Of a stretch of 64,000 nt of DNA, positions 1 through 15,332 are shown one piece after another; the stretch's first letter is position 1, and each line of letters begins with the position of its first letter. The notes under the pieces are model-generated. The model saw only the letters and a program-made list of their open reading frames with translations. It had not been told where the DNA came from and ran no database searches. This DNA comes from Apodospora peruviana (taxonomy: Eukaryota > Ascomycota > Sordariomycetes > Sordariales > Lasiosphaeriaceae): assembly GCA_033439685.1 (NCBI GenBank), contig JAUEDM010000001.1, forward strand, positions 868,001 through 932,000, read 5' to 3'. Both the position numbers and the translations under genes were made by a program.

Positions 1-812
1 AGGGTAACACGGCCATCGCATCCCTTGCAGTGTCGATTTACACAGCACTCTCCGGGCCAAACTCCCGTCACCAGACCGCAGTCTTCTACAGTCTTTGGAA
101 GTTTTTGGCCAAGCTCAATCGAACGGATGGTGTGGTTGCGTCCATTGAAGCTCTTTCAAAAAGAAACAAACTTCCGTTGCGACTGCTACAGGCACTTGCC
201 TTCACCTCAGAAAACCACACCGTGGCAATCAAACTCCATGATCTTTATATTCACAAGTTGCAGTATTCTGGACCTGGTGGCATTGACTGGAATCCTGCGG
301 TCTTTGAGAAATACGTCGACAAGATCGTGCATGACAGGACATTGCATGGAAACACTCTATGGAAGGCTTTGGATATAATGATGTTCCAGAAGAGCAAAGA
401 TATCTCCCTGCTGACCTGGCGGCATCGCGGCGATTATGGAAAACGGAGAGCGTCGATTGTGAGAAAATCCCTTACATTGTACGCCAATGCACCCCATCTA
501 CAAAACCGAGAGGCTTTTCGGCAGGTAGCACAAGGTGTGCGATATTTGGAGCAGAGCGAGGATGGACTCTCTCCAGATGATGTGAAGGTTTTATTTCACG
601 TTGTGGCGAAGGACTTGAAAGAAGGGAAGCCAGGAAGGACGAGACGTCTACGGTGGTTCCTCCGCGTCATCGAGAGGAACTTTGGGTCGGCAATCATGCG
701 AGGATGTCTTCGTGCTTTCAGCAACTGGCGGTGGAGGTTGAAGGTGAACTGGCGTCTCCAGATGCAAGCAGAAGCACATGTCGTGAGAGGGAGTACAAAT
801 GGGGCCTCGTGA
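1..812 (+). CDS. 3' end of an unidentified helical protein (5'-truncated by window edge)
   Basis: An open frame (codons starting at base 3) enters from the left edge and ends at the TGA at 810-812, giving about 269 residues. There is no ATG near the edge. The first possible internal start is a GTG at 30, so the gene begins outside the window. The protein is rich in basic and hydrophobic helices (for example TLWKALDIMM, FRQVAQGVRYLEQ) and ends in a strongly basic stretch with RTRRLRWFLRVIERNF. This composition resembles fungal mitochondrial helical-repeat (PPR-like) RNA-binding proteins, but no repeat could be delimited by eye, so the family is not claimed. No intron is needed in the visible part. 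Confidence 0.6.
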   Translation, partial: GNTAIASLAVSIYTALSGPNSRHQTAVFYSLWKFLAKLNRTDGVVASIEALSKRNKLPLRLLQALAFTSENHTVAIKLHDLYIHKLQYSGPGGIDWNPAVFEKYVDKIVHDRTLHGNTLWKALDIMMFQKSKDISLLTWRHRGDYGKRRASIVRKSLTLYANAPHLQNREAFRQVAQGVRYLEQSEDGLSPDDVKVLFHVVAKDLKEGKPGRTRRLRWFLRVIERNFGSAIMRGCLRAFSNWRWRLKVNWRLQMQAEAHVVRGSTNGAS

Positions 813-3800
813 CCGCAGCCGGACTATTTAAACAAGTCTCGCCACTATCAACTATAAATCATTCCAACGGCACATACAAGCCTAACTAAACTGTCTATTT
901 CCCTTTCATTCATCATGTCTCCTGGCGCCATGCGACTTATCTTCCGCTTTCCATGGGACATTGTATTACAGTGAAGTTGATGAGGAGGTGGGGGTCATGT
1001 TATGACCCATGCTGCATGATCGACAACCTTGACGGATGGCAAGACAACAACAGGTCAGTCTTGCCAAACAACTTTCTCGGTGAGCATGGATGATGGCCCA
1101 TCTGCCCAGTCCCCGCGCCACTTTCTGGATTCGACAATGAGGTAATGAAGCTCCCTCCTCCTTGTGGGTCGCACAGAGACAGATATCCTGTTACACGACA
1201 TGGGGGTTTGAATGCCACGATGCTTCCGATCAAGACCGTCTCGAGGATCTCACTACTTTCCCCCCCGGATCAGATCCGCCTGCCCCACTCCCTTACTTAG
1301 TGAGTAGGGATGTAGGAGATACTTCCGCGGCGGTAAGCTGCGTTGCCTCGAGGGATTGTGTTTGTATCATCTCGATATCTTGGCTGAGGAGATAGAGTCC
1401 TTTGGGCCCCCTGGAAAAGTCAGGGCAGGTAGCCTAGCATTATCTCGATACTGCATGCAACCAGCCCCATCCAAACAATCAATCTCAAGTTTTCTGTAGC
1501 AGCACGGCATACGTATGTCCGGATGGGGCAGATGCACTCACCCACATATTCCGCTCCATTCCTCCTTCCGTCAAGGTTGTAGTCTGTTTCACAGAGATGG
1601 ACGGGCAATAGAGTCAGTTGTCCGTCGGACGCGGGGAAGATGGCGAAGCAAGCTAGCTAGGCGTTGTTCAGTTGGGCAACGCCTAGCCTAGGCTAATGGG
1701 TGCCTGAACTCTGGAGCCACCATGATCCGATCTCGAGTTTTTAGGGTCGGCCTGACAGCGATCTGCCTGGTGTGAACGAAGTATGCCCCACACGCGCACC
1801 GTCAGCAGTCACAACACCCTTCAGCTTAGCCAGGGAGGGACGAGAAGGAGGCTGGAGGACTGGCTGGGTGATCGCCCGTTACGCTAAGCTCCCTTGGCAC
1901 CTGGCGGATGATGGAAGCTGGCAATGTCGCACAGCTATCCGATAGGCTTCCTTTCCCGCGGGTTTCTCGATCGCGCGCCGGTGCCCAGATGCTGATGTCT
2001 GGAAGGCGAAGAAGAAAGGTTGGGTGGGATTACGCAGACTACCTACTCACCCACCTTTACTTTACCTGGAGGCTTGCTGCCCGGACATCTCGTGCGCCAG
2101 CTATCTCCACGTGGGATGACTTCCCGGACAGTCGGGCCTCCGTCATTCTAGTCTAATGACTCCGGATTGACGGTCGAGAAGAACTAGTGGGAGTGGTTCA
2201 AGGGCCCGCGAGATGGTTTGAATTACAGGATTGGGACTCGCTCAATCGCTTCAGACCTACAGAGGCGCTCGTGAGATGTTGGGAGGAGGAGACCGGGGTA
2301 CCACACCATGTAAGGAAGAACGCCAGCTGGAAACGAGAATATAAGATACAATTTCATTACTGTTACCTAAAGGATCGTTTACTGGCGACGATAGCAACTC
2401 TTCAGGGTCCGTCACAGCGAGTCCTCCTCCGCTACCTGCCTATACTGCTTGGCTACCTCGATACATATTTTCACGCTTGCGCCGGCGGCCCGGTACTTTG
2501 GAATAAATCATGGTACGTGCGTTGAGACGTTAGCTCTCCACGCGCACAACATCAATGACATGCAGTTTGATGTCGGTAGCAGTCTGACTAACGGATAGGA
2601 GACTTAGCCTGCCCTGTTGGGTGGCGAAACGTGCCGTGGAGATGGCCACCACCCTAACTATGATGATAGAACGCGCAGCTTCGGCGTTACTTGAGAGCAG
2701 ATGCTGCGAGTAGTCCATCACATAATGGCGGTTTGCCTAACCTTGCTGGGGCGTGTGTTTCGACATTGATTAGGTCGGCCCGTTCAGGGGTTTATAACAC
2801 CGAGCTGCTGTGAGTGGGTTTGCTGCGGGGAGAAAACCCGAAACTTTGTTTTGACTGACCAGAGTGACAGCAACCGGGATAATTATAGTTGATTTTCAAC
2901 TTCCAGCTACACATGCCACCCCACACAGGCAAGGTGCGTATGCTAGGTAAGTACTGCACATCTTGGCTTTGTCGTTGCTACATACGCGTCTTGGCAAGGC
3001 TAGGTCGAGGACCGGTAGGTCGACGGTAGAACGTGCTTAGTACTTTGACTACATGTGAGGAAGTAGCACGCTGGCGTTGTTGACATGAAGCTAAGCCAGG
3101 TAGTAAGTAACCTGGAAGGTACCTACCTACCTGCCATTCGTTGTAGTTTAGGTCCAGAACTCACGGTCAAACGTTAGATCCCCTTCTTTTGCTATCCGAT
3201 GCATTACCGACGCAGATATTTACCTAGGTCGGTATTTCTAGGCGGGTTGGGGGCCGTTCACTTACACTAAGGATAGTCAAGTCACTCATACCAGAAGCTA
3301 GATGCCTCTGACTGTTGGAGTTGAAAAGCGAGAAGAAGTCCTTCTTGTTCATCCTTTTGCTTTTCGTTTGTCTGCTAATTAATTCTGGGATTATATTTAG
3401 CTCATCTCTTCCATGGTGTTCATCCCATACGGATACTGGTCGTTCACGGACACCCCCTGGCCCCTGTTAGCCCTCTTTCGGCTTTCGTACCCAAGCTAGC
3501 TACTGCAGCCCTCTTCGGCAGCAACACCACACCGTCTGTCCCCCGTCATCTTGTCCGAAGACCCCAGCGGCAACAGCAGCAGCAACAGCAGCTGTGCTGT
3601 TACGTGAAACTACCCCGCACTCATCGCTTGAACTCAGCTCATCGACGGGAGGCAAGAAAAAGAAAGCAGCTCTCGCTCGCTCGCTCACACAGATATTCGA
3701 GTCCGGGTAGCGAGCCCGTATGTGTTGCAAGTGATTCGGCACGCACGCGCGCGCGCACTTTTTCGCGGAACCATCTACACGCACACACTTGACCAGATAC

Positions 3801-4993
3801 AACACTGACCACACGGGCTCATTTTTTCTTGTTTTTCTCGTGTTTCCCGGCGCTTGTTTTCTTCTTCTAGAAGTAGTCGAAAGAAGAAGTCCTATCCGTA
3901 CCTACCGAGGAAGAAAAAGGGGCCAGTCGGTCAGCCAATGTAACGATACGGCAGCAGCGCGGCCCCTCCAACAACCATTCATTGCCATCCAATCCTCCAT
4001 CTCCCCAGACTTGAAGCAGCCCACCCACCTAGTCAGTGCGAACCGTTTTTCATCCAGAAGCAAGCAGCAGCAAACATCCGAAAGTCAGAGCCACGCAACA
4101 AGGAAGAGCAGAAGTAGGAGACAGAAAGAAAAGAAAAGCTGCACGACATCGCACAAGCCTGGGATATCTATCTATCCGTCAACTACAGTACTAGGGGCAC
4201 GCAGGTCTCTGGCAGCAAACAGGCAAGACAGACAGGCGACTTACATGATCTCTCCGGCCGGCGAAGAAGTTGGTTATCAATTGACCCATCATTTTTCTCA
4301 AACTCTACCTTTCTTTCATTATTAGGTGCATATTATCTCCGCATCTACCTGACGTATATCCATACAACCTCCCCCCAACTACTTTTTCGATTCGTCCTTG
4401 TCAACCAACTGCATCGAACCTACATTATACCTACCCCGCGAACCAAGCAGCCAAGCAACCTCTACGTCCGTAACAACCCCAGCACCAATACGGCACAGCA
4501 CACGGACGAACCGACCGACCGGATCGCGAAACTCTCAACGAATACGTTTTCGTAGAATTGCGCCGCGCGGGTGCCGCCCAACGGGACATCTTCCACGGTT
4601 ATAGCGAGCAGAAGAAAGAGAACGAACGAATGCACCCGCTCGCTCGACGCACGCCGAGCGAGTTTGTACCGGTCTTCTCCCCGCACGATCTTTCAAGTCT
4701 CCCTGCCCACTCTGGCTGAGGAACTCGGCTGATTTTTAGTCAACCAAGTTGAGTGTCTGTGTGTTGCGACGATAGCTACAAGTACTGTTGGTAGTAGCGG
4801 TTGTTGTTCTTAGTGGGTGGTACCTGTAAACGAAAAAAGGGAGTGTTGTTGGTTTAGAGAGAGCTGGGTGGGTGTGTGTAAACATGACCCCCATGTGGAT
4901 GTGATATTACCCGGGGATATCATATCTCACACAAACAAACATCCCTGTTAACTGGTTGGTGGTATTAAAGGGCTGTGTGAAAAGGGGAGAAAA
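813..4993. other. 4.2-kb gene-free stretch upstream of the Zn2Cys6 factor gene
   Basis: No ORF here has an ATG start, fungal-like codon use or a recognisable domain. The right half (about 3500-4990) is rich in CA, AGCAGC and CT tracts and runs directly into the start codon at 4994, as a long 5' leader or promoter would. A 178-codon open stretch at 3789-4325 has only a TTG start and low-complexity basic content. Short ACCTACCTACC-type tracts recur at 3120-3130. Confidence 0.5.
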
Positions 4994-8511
<3,518 letters not shown>

Positions 8512-9369
8512 CAGTTTCAGTATTTCTTTTTCGAGTATAAGTAGAAGCAGTAAAGGAAGGAAAAAAAGATGTTGGCTAAGTTTCAAGGTGGTGAATGGTG
8601 GATGTATGGATGGCCGAGATGATCACCCAACTAATCTATCCCCTATTTTGTTTGAGATTTGTCTCGCATGGCGATATACTCTTTTGGGTAGGTCCGGTTT
8701 TGGAAATAAGGTAACTAAGTACAGTTTATAGGATACACAGCACACGTTACGTACAGTATTTAATTAACAAATGTCAGATCTTAGTTTTATAGTAAAACGT
8801 TATATCTGGGCTGGGCTGGCTGAAAGGGGGAGGAGGGAGCAAACAGCAGAACATCGCTCTGTCTCGTTTTCCCTTTCGGTTTTATTTTTGGAGCAGAGCA
8901 AGTCGGAGTTTTACAATACAGTAGTAACCCTGGATGGCTGGATGGATGAATGGGATGGAGAAACTCATGAAAATGATGGGTGATATTCGCCACGGGGGGC
9001 ACTGATATAACAGCAAGAGGAAATTGGATGAGATACCTTCCAGGTTATTACTGAACGGAAACCGAAACGGAGAGCGCATTACCATACACACACATGGTGG
9101 ATTCTACTTATTTATTTTGCTTATTTACATCATTAAAATAACAAAGGCTATATAGTTTCTTAAAAAGTATTTTTACTCTTTCATATAAACCCTCTCATCG
9201 CCGGTAGATACAGACCGGAAAACATCAGGTTAGGCAAAATGTATTGCCATCTGTATTTGGGTATCTAAACCGTCACTAATCCATCCATAGAATCATATAA
9301 TATAAAACACGCCAAGACTTCGAACCCCTCCTATCCAGTTCTGTTCGTTGTTCAAATAAATCGGGTGTG
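8512..9369. other. Convergent 3' flanks, no gene seen
   Basis: AT-richer DNA between the stop of the transcription factor gene (plus) and the stop of the MoCo sulfurase gene (minus). Both 3' UTRs must lie here. No ORF with supporting features was found. Confidence 0.6.
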
Positions 9370-11952
9370 TTAGGTAGGTTTTACAGAGTCACCGAGCCTA
9401 ATAGTCGGATACTGCATCTCCTTGGTCAACATCAACATCTTCTCATCACCTGCACCGACAGTAGGTGAAGAATAGCACATATGGGTCCCAAAGAACACCT
9501 TCCCGTCAAACCTTCTCGTTTTTGAGAGGGTGACAAACGGTTCCTCGCTTTTTTGAGCAGTCTCCTGGTTAATGCAAACCATGTGACAGCGCCGACACGA
9601 CCCAAGCATCCTAAAGTCATGACGGTCACCAATGCGCAGGCTGGACCAGCTATCCTCTTGATATGGTTTCCCAGAAGAAGAAGGAGCCACAACAACATTA
9701 GCTCGAAACACAGCCGGAGACACCTTCTTTCCGCCTCTGGCGACGATTTCCTTGTTCAGAGACTCGAGGCTGGCGGTGTTGATCGCCAGGATCGGGCTCT
9801 CGTTGGACAGCAAGATCCGCCCTCCCCTAACTTTCTCAGAGTCCGAGTCCGGCGGGGACGGCGGAGCTTCAGCTGCTACTGGAAAGGCGCCCGGGATAGT
9901 AGGAAGCAATTTTTCAGGGGTGGTTATTTGTTGGTGCCTTTGGAGATGGGCCTTGGAGTGCCGCATGCTTTTCCCCTGTCCGCCGGGCGGGAACCGCGCC
10001 AGCACGCACGGCACGCCGAGGACTCCCGAGAAAAAGTCATTGATGTCCGATGAAGCATATGTCTGTGCCATTATTTCCTCTCCACACACGCGAGAGGACA
10101 TGGACCGAAAAGTGGTAGGGGCCTGAAAAACTGTCGGGTTCTTCGATAACGGCACCGTGATTTCTGTGGGTAGATGTCGCGGCACATGCCCGGCATAAGT
10201 CACCCGCAGCTCTCCCCGACCGAAGTCCAGGGATGGACGGATGAGAGCCATCTGAGGGTGACGCTTCTGGCTTAACGCCTGACCGGAGCCGCGATGGACC
10301 AGGCACCATTCCCTATCCCACGCGAGACCTTCGGGTCTGACCTCCCAGTCAACTCCGGCTGGAACCTGGAAGCCACCACAGCTCTTGATGGGATAGACGG
10401 ATATGGCTTGGACATAGAAGGCAGTGGAATCGTAGCGGGTATGTAGGATCGGCTCTGGATTGATCGAGGGTAGTAGCAACTCGTCTCGGTAAAACTCTCG
10501 GACAAAATCCACGAAAGAGTCCACATCCGATACGGTGCTCATTACCCCAAGACTAGCTCTGATCACGCCCGTGGGCTTACCGGACATGATATCGTTATCA
10601 GTTCCGCAGCGAAACCCCGAAGTGAAATTCTGCTTCATCTCCCACGGCTCGAGGCCCAAAGCAGACGCAATACCTCCGGGATTGCAGAGACCCCCCGTGC
10701 GGATGTGGAACTGCTTCAGCGTCGCGAGCTTCTCGAATTCTGCCAAGCTCAGCCAGGCGCCCAGACTGTTGCGAATGTTAAAGGCCACGACTGGGCCATT
10801 ACCGAGACCAGTCTTTGCGTCTGGGTCAGACGAATAAATAATACAAACGGGTTCGCCATTGCCGTGCCGTAATGACAAGAGTCCGTCGTAGAGCCGCCGA
10901 GCCAGAAATGAAGTGTGGTTTGCCACGTCCGCCATCGACCCAAAGAGCTGCGAGTGCACATCCAAGGCAGCATCAAGCGCAATGATGCTGTGGATAGGTA
11001 ACGTTCCGTCTTCTAACCGCTCGTGCAGGAACTGGCTTTTTGGAGCATGCCACTGCTCTTTTAGGCAGACTGCCATGTCGATGGTTCCTCCTCCGAAGTA
11101 TTTCCTGGAGGCAAACACCTCTTCTGCTTCCCGCCGTACGATCAAAGCACCCAGGTCGGGGAAGCCAAAGACTTTGTAAAAGCTAAGCACGGTAAAATCG
11201 GGAGCGGTTTCGACACAGCTGAGATCAAGTGGTGAGGAGCAGACATAGGCTGCTGCATCCAGCAGGGTGTATGTGTTTTTGGTTCCAGCCGTCTCGCAAG
11301 TTCGCAGCTGTTTTGCCCAAGTTAATGGGAGTCTCCGGCCATCCATGTTTGACTGAGCTGGGTATGCGAATAAAATGGACCCTTTATCGCTGTCGTCTTC
11401 GAATGGCGACCGACCAGCTATCCAGCCTTCGATCTGGTCACTGTCGAGACAGACGCTATTTCGAGCCTCTTCTCGAACACCGACGAGGCTAGTGTGGCTC
11501 AACTGATGGTATGCATAATCGAACCGTCCAGGAAGAGCTCTCATAGCCTCAGTGACCAACTTGATTCCAGCTGTCGTATTTGGGACAAAGACGACATCGA
11601 AGTCTTCCGGGTCGGCGCTGAAGAACTGGAGTACACGGAGACGGATGTCCTCTATGCGTAGAGTCGACCGTTGTGAGGAGGCTGAGGCAGAATGGGGGTT
11701 TCCAAACAAGTTCGACGTCATATCTTGGGCGAACCTGTCCATCAAGGACTTGGAGTAGGGAGTTGTGCCAGCATGATCGAGGTAGATTGACCCTATAGCG
11801 GACGGTGTAAGTCGAAAGATACTACCATTAAAATATAATCAAATGTAAATTGACCTACCTCGCAGCATGGGATATTCTTCATCTCTAAAATCCTCCACAG
11901 CCACAATATAGCCAGTGCTATCTATGGCCCTTGAAGGTGTCGCCATCGGCAT
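9370..11952 (-). CDS. hxB: Molybdenum cofactor sulfurase
   Basis: Exons are 11952-11859 and 11792-9370, with a phase-1 intron of 66 nt (GTAGGT to TATAG), giving 838 aa. The splice restores the family N-terminus EEYPMLRG-SIYLDHAGTTPYS, which the large ORF alone lacks. The N-terminal class-V aminotransferase (NifS-like) domain carries the PLP lysine in SFYKVFGFPDLGAL (about K238) and the RTGGLCNPGG motif with the conserved cysteine (about C401). MOSC_N and MOSC domains follow, the latter with a GSCRRCHMVC core. Enzymes of this family transfer sulfur from L-cysteine to the desulfo-molybdenum cofactor, activating xanthine dehydrogenase and aldehyde oxidase in the cytosol; the Aspergillus orthologue is hxB. 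A second in-frame ATG lies two codons in (11946). Length and domain order are normal for the family. The gene is divergent from cdc6 across about 630 bp. Confidence 0.93.
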
Positions 11953-12583
11953 TCACGTTCAAGGATCAAGTCAAAGGAAAGTGAAGAGAGAGAAAGAGCA
12001 AGACCAGTCCGTCCCTGATCCAGCTCCGAGTTGTTTAGTTTTAACATCTGAATTCCTTGTTGAACTTATAAGAGCACAAGACTAGAATTTGCGCTCATTT
12101 TGGTGATGCCCAAGAGTGGCGTTCTTGGAACTAAAGCTCTTGCCGCCATTTGCTGCTTGCTCGCCGCTGTTTCCATCCCACGAACCCTTGGGGAACGCGG
12201 AGATCGCCACCTTCCTAGCTCTCCCCCATTGTGGTGCGGGGTGTCGCTTCTCCAACTGTCCAACACCTCGGGATCAGCTCAGGGGAAGTGGTGCGCCACA
12301 ACACAAGCCACAGTGGCGTGAAATCGGAACAGGTCCTTTCCAGCCACCAGATTTTTAATTGAGACGCGAGAAATCGCGACTTTGTCTGCCCCACCAAGCG
12401 CGGTCGCGTTCGACAAGGCCAGGGGTCGCGGCAGCAAGCGCGAAATGCATTCACCAGCGGATCTGGGCAATTCCGGGCAATTCCTTCCCTCCTGAAATCC
12501 TCAAAGCCCTCCACACGATTGCTTGCTTTGCTCTTTCCCGCCGACCCTTCCCTACCACTGTCAATATTACTGCTGCGACTACA
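11953..12583. promoter_or_regulatory. Bidirectional promoter region between MoCo sulfurase and cdc6
   Basis: 631 bp between the two start codons contains no credible ORF. It includes CGCGAAA at 12439-12445 on the plus strand, an exact match to the yeast SCB consensus (CRCGAAA) bound by Swi4/MBF-type G1/S regulators, about 140 bp upstream of the cdc6 ATG. A further GACGCGAGAAATCGCGAC stretch lies at about 12361-12380. Linking these to G1/S control of cdc6 is inference from yeast. Confidence 0.4.
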
Positions 12584-14547
12584 ATGGCATCTACGACCCT
12601 TGGAAAGAGAACCCGTAGTTCGAGGACAACAGGTACGCCAACGTGCTCCTTCCGTAAGTCGCAAGACCAGAACTGACGAACCCTCGACTTGTAGACCTCG
12701 AACCGATTCAGGAGCTCCCGGCGACGAAGCGAACGAGACGTGTAGTAGGCCGCAACGCGACTGCGGATTTCAGCAAGAAGTGTACTATTACGGAAATCGC
12801 AGAGGATAATGTCGAAAATCAAGAGAACCAGGCGCCTCCCAGCTCCCCAGACTCTGTAGACCACACATCACCCTCGAAGTCCCAGCCAAGGCGGGTGTCG
12901 GCAGCAAGTACTGCCCCAGTCACTCCCTCCACGCCTCGCCATTACGATGTATACGCCAAAGCAACCACTCCGCGGCATCGGGTCATGTCTGTCGGCAAAT
13001 TGTCAAGACGCCTGACACCCCAGACACCGCTCACGCCGAGCTCCTGCCAGACCGTCTACCATCAAGCCCGACAACTTTTTTCCCGCAGCAACGACCCCGG
13101 TCAGCTGATCGGACGCGATGATGAACGTGCCCAGCTGCGAGGGTTTCTGGAGCGCTGCGAGACAACTCGACCAAGTGGTTGCCTCTACGTTAGCGGGCCG
13201 CCAGGCACCGGAAAGAGCGCCATGGTCAACGAGATCACACAGGAAGCCGTGACATCGGCCTCGGGTGCCATTCGGAAAGCGTACATCAACTGCATGAGCA
13301 TCAAGTCATCCAAGGATCTGTACCTGACTTTGCTTGATCAGCTCGGTAGGGAGGACTTGGATGTGTCCGAGAGTGACCTAGTGGAGGCCTTGCAGAAACT
13401 GTTCATGCCCAAGAAAAAGTCAACCGAAGTGTATCTGGTTGTGCTGGACGAGATCGACCACATCTTGACTCTGGACCCGGAAAGTCTCTACAGGGTCTTT
13501 GAGTGGTCGCTGCAAAAGACCTCCCGGCTCACGCTGGTTGGAATTGCCAATGCGCTGGACCTAACCGACCGCTTCCTTCCCAGACTCAAGTCTCGCAACC
13601 TCAAGCCCGAGCTCCTTCCCTTCCTCCCTTACACTGCTCCGCAAATCAAGGGCATCATTACCACGCGGCTGAGGAGCCTCGTACCTTCTGGCTCCGCAAC
13701 GCCCGGCTACATCCCTTTCTTCCACCCGGCAGCCATCGAGCTCTGCTCCCGCAAGGTATCCACCCAGACCGGTGATATACGCCGCGCCTTCGAGATCTGC
13801 CGCCGCGCCATCGACCTGGTGGAGAGCGAAACCCGCCTCAAGCACGAAAACGAAATCAAGGAGCAGCTCCTGCAGATGAGTCCCTCCAAGAAGACCGTAT
13901 TGGGAGAGAACCGCAACCTCTCTGGGACCCCAACAACGCCTGGGGCTCAAAGCGTCTCGTCGTCGCTGGTCAAGTCCCTCCAAAGGCTGACGGTAGAAAA
14001 TGCCCCCCGCGTCTCCATCGCCCACCTCAACAAGGTGACCGCGGCAGCCTTCAGTCACGGCACCAACCAGCGTCTCAAGACGCTCAACCTGCAACAAAAA
14101 GCGGCCCTGTGCTCACTCATGGCTATCGAGAGGCGCAATCGAGCTGCAGCGGCGGCGGCAGCAGCGGTGGCCACAACTCCATCGTCAAGGGGTTCACAGG
14201 TTGCAGCCCCCACGGTAAAATCGTTGTTCGACATCTACAGCGTCCTCTGCACCCGGGACTCGGTCCTGCATCCGCTGTCGAGCTCCGAGTTCCGCGAGGT
14301 CATTGGCAGCCTCGAAACGCTGTCGCTGATCACCGCGGTGGACGGCAAGACTGGCTCATTTGCGGTGCTGCAGACGCCCGGCGCGAGGCGGAAGCGCAAG
14401 GATATTTTTGCCAACGTGCACGGCTTGGGCGACGAGAAGCGGGTGGCCAGCTGTGTGGGCGAGAAGGAGATGGAGCAGGCGCTCGAGGCGGGCGCGGGCG
14501 TGGGCATTTTGAGGAGTATTTTGAGCGGTGAGGCGCTGGATGATTGA
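12584..14547 (+). CDS. cdc6: DNA replication licensing ATPase Cdc6/Cdc18
   Basis: Exons are 12584-12632 and 12695-14547, with a 62-nt phase-1 intron (GTACGC, branch CTGAC, acceptor TTGTAG), giving 633 aa. The AAA+ core has Walker A GPPGTGKS at about residue 184 and Walker B VVLDEIDH at about 266, followed by sensor regions and a C-terminal winged helix (FDIYSVLC to EFREVIGSLETLSLI). The N-terminus is basic and disordered, with several minimal CDK sites (TPRH, TPQTPLTP) such as those that target Cdc6 for export or degradation. Cdc6 loads MCM helicase onto ORC-bound origins in G1. The ORF on its own begins at a GTG, so the ATG exon is required. A second donor, GTAAGT at 12654, would also keep the frame but leaves an intron of only 41 nt. 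Confidence 0.92.
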
Positions 14548-15332
14548 GCTGTGTTTTGTTTGGGCTGTTCATTGTCATTGGGTTGGTTGATTTGTTTACA
14601 TTTTGCATCTTTTACGGTGCGTAGCATGGCATGGCATAGCAAAGCAGCAGCACGGCGCTTTCGCATCTTGTTTTACATTGGCTTGGTGTAGTCTGGAGAA
14701 AGGCGTATGGTGTTTGACAGGATAGGATATGAGGGAAAGAGGGAGGAACTGACATGGAGTTTTGCATCATCTGATGGAGATATATGGATACCATGCGTAC
14801 ATATATGTGCTTGGTTGGCGGTGTATAATAAGTTTGGTTGGGGTTGCCTCCTCACTGGGATGGGTTGTGGATAGAGAAGGGGGTTCAGGCAGAAAGGGGA
14901 AGCAAGAGAGTAAATAAACCAATAAATACAGGAAGCAAACAAGCTTGGATGACGTTACCTGCTTGGCTATCCGTTGTTGCGATGCTACTGAGTGTGTTAA
15001 GCTCACATCGATGTTCGATGAAAGGGGCAAAGGGCGAGAGCTTAACGAATAAAATCAACGCTTCGTAGAGTATCATGAAATATCATATCCAAAATTGCTG
15101 GCTACCGTCCTCCTACTGTGCAAACATGCAATAAATCATCCTATCAACCCCCTACCATCTCATCTAACATGCATACCATAGCTACATAAGAAGGAACAAT
15201 TACATTAGGTACCTACACAGTAGGTAGATTACATGCAAATACTATGCAACCAACAGACCATGGAGATCATATCATCATATAACCATTCCTTTTATCCTCC
15301 ACATTTACATTCTCCATCAAGAATTAACTTGG
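14548..15332. other. Convergent 3' flanks, no gene seen
   Basis: 785 bp between the stop of cdc6 (plus) and the stop of the MFS transporter (minus). The DNA is AT-rich with short ACCTAC/GTAGGT tracts near 15210-15235. No supported ORF or RNA gene was seen. Confidence 0.6.

Noticed and set aside
3789..4325. 178-codon ORF on the plus strand
   Set aside because: Starts at TTG, with low-complexity Ser/Arg/Gln content and no domain. It fits leader DNA of the downstream gene.
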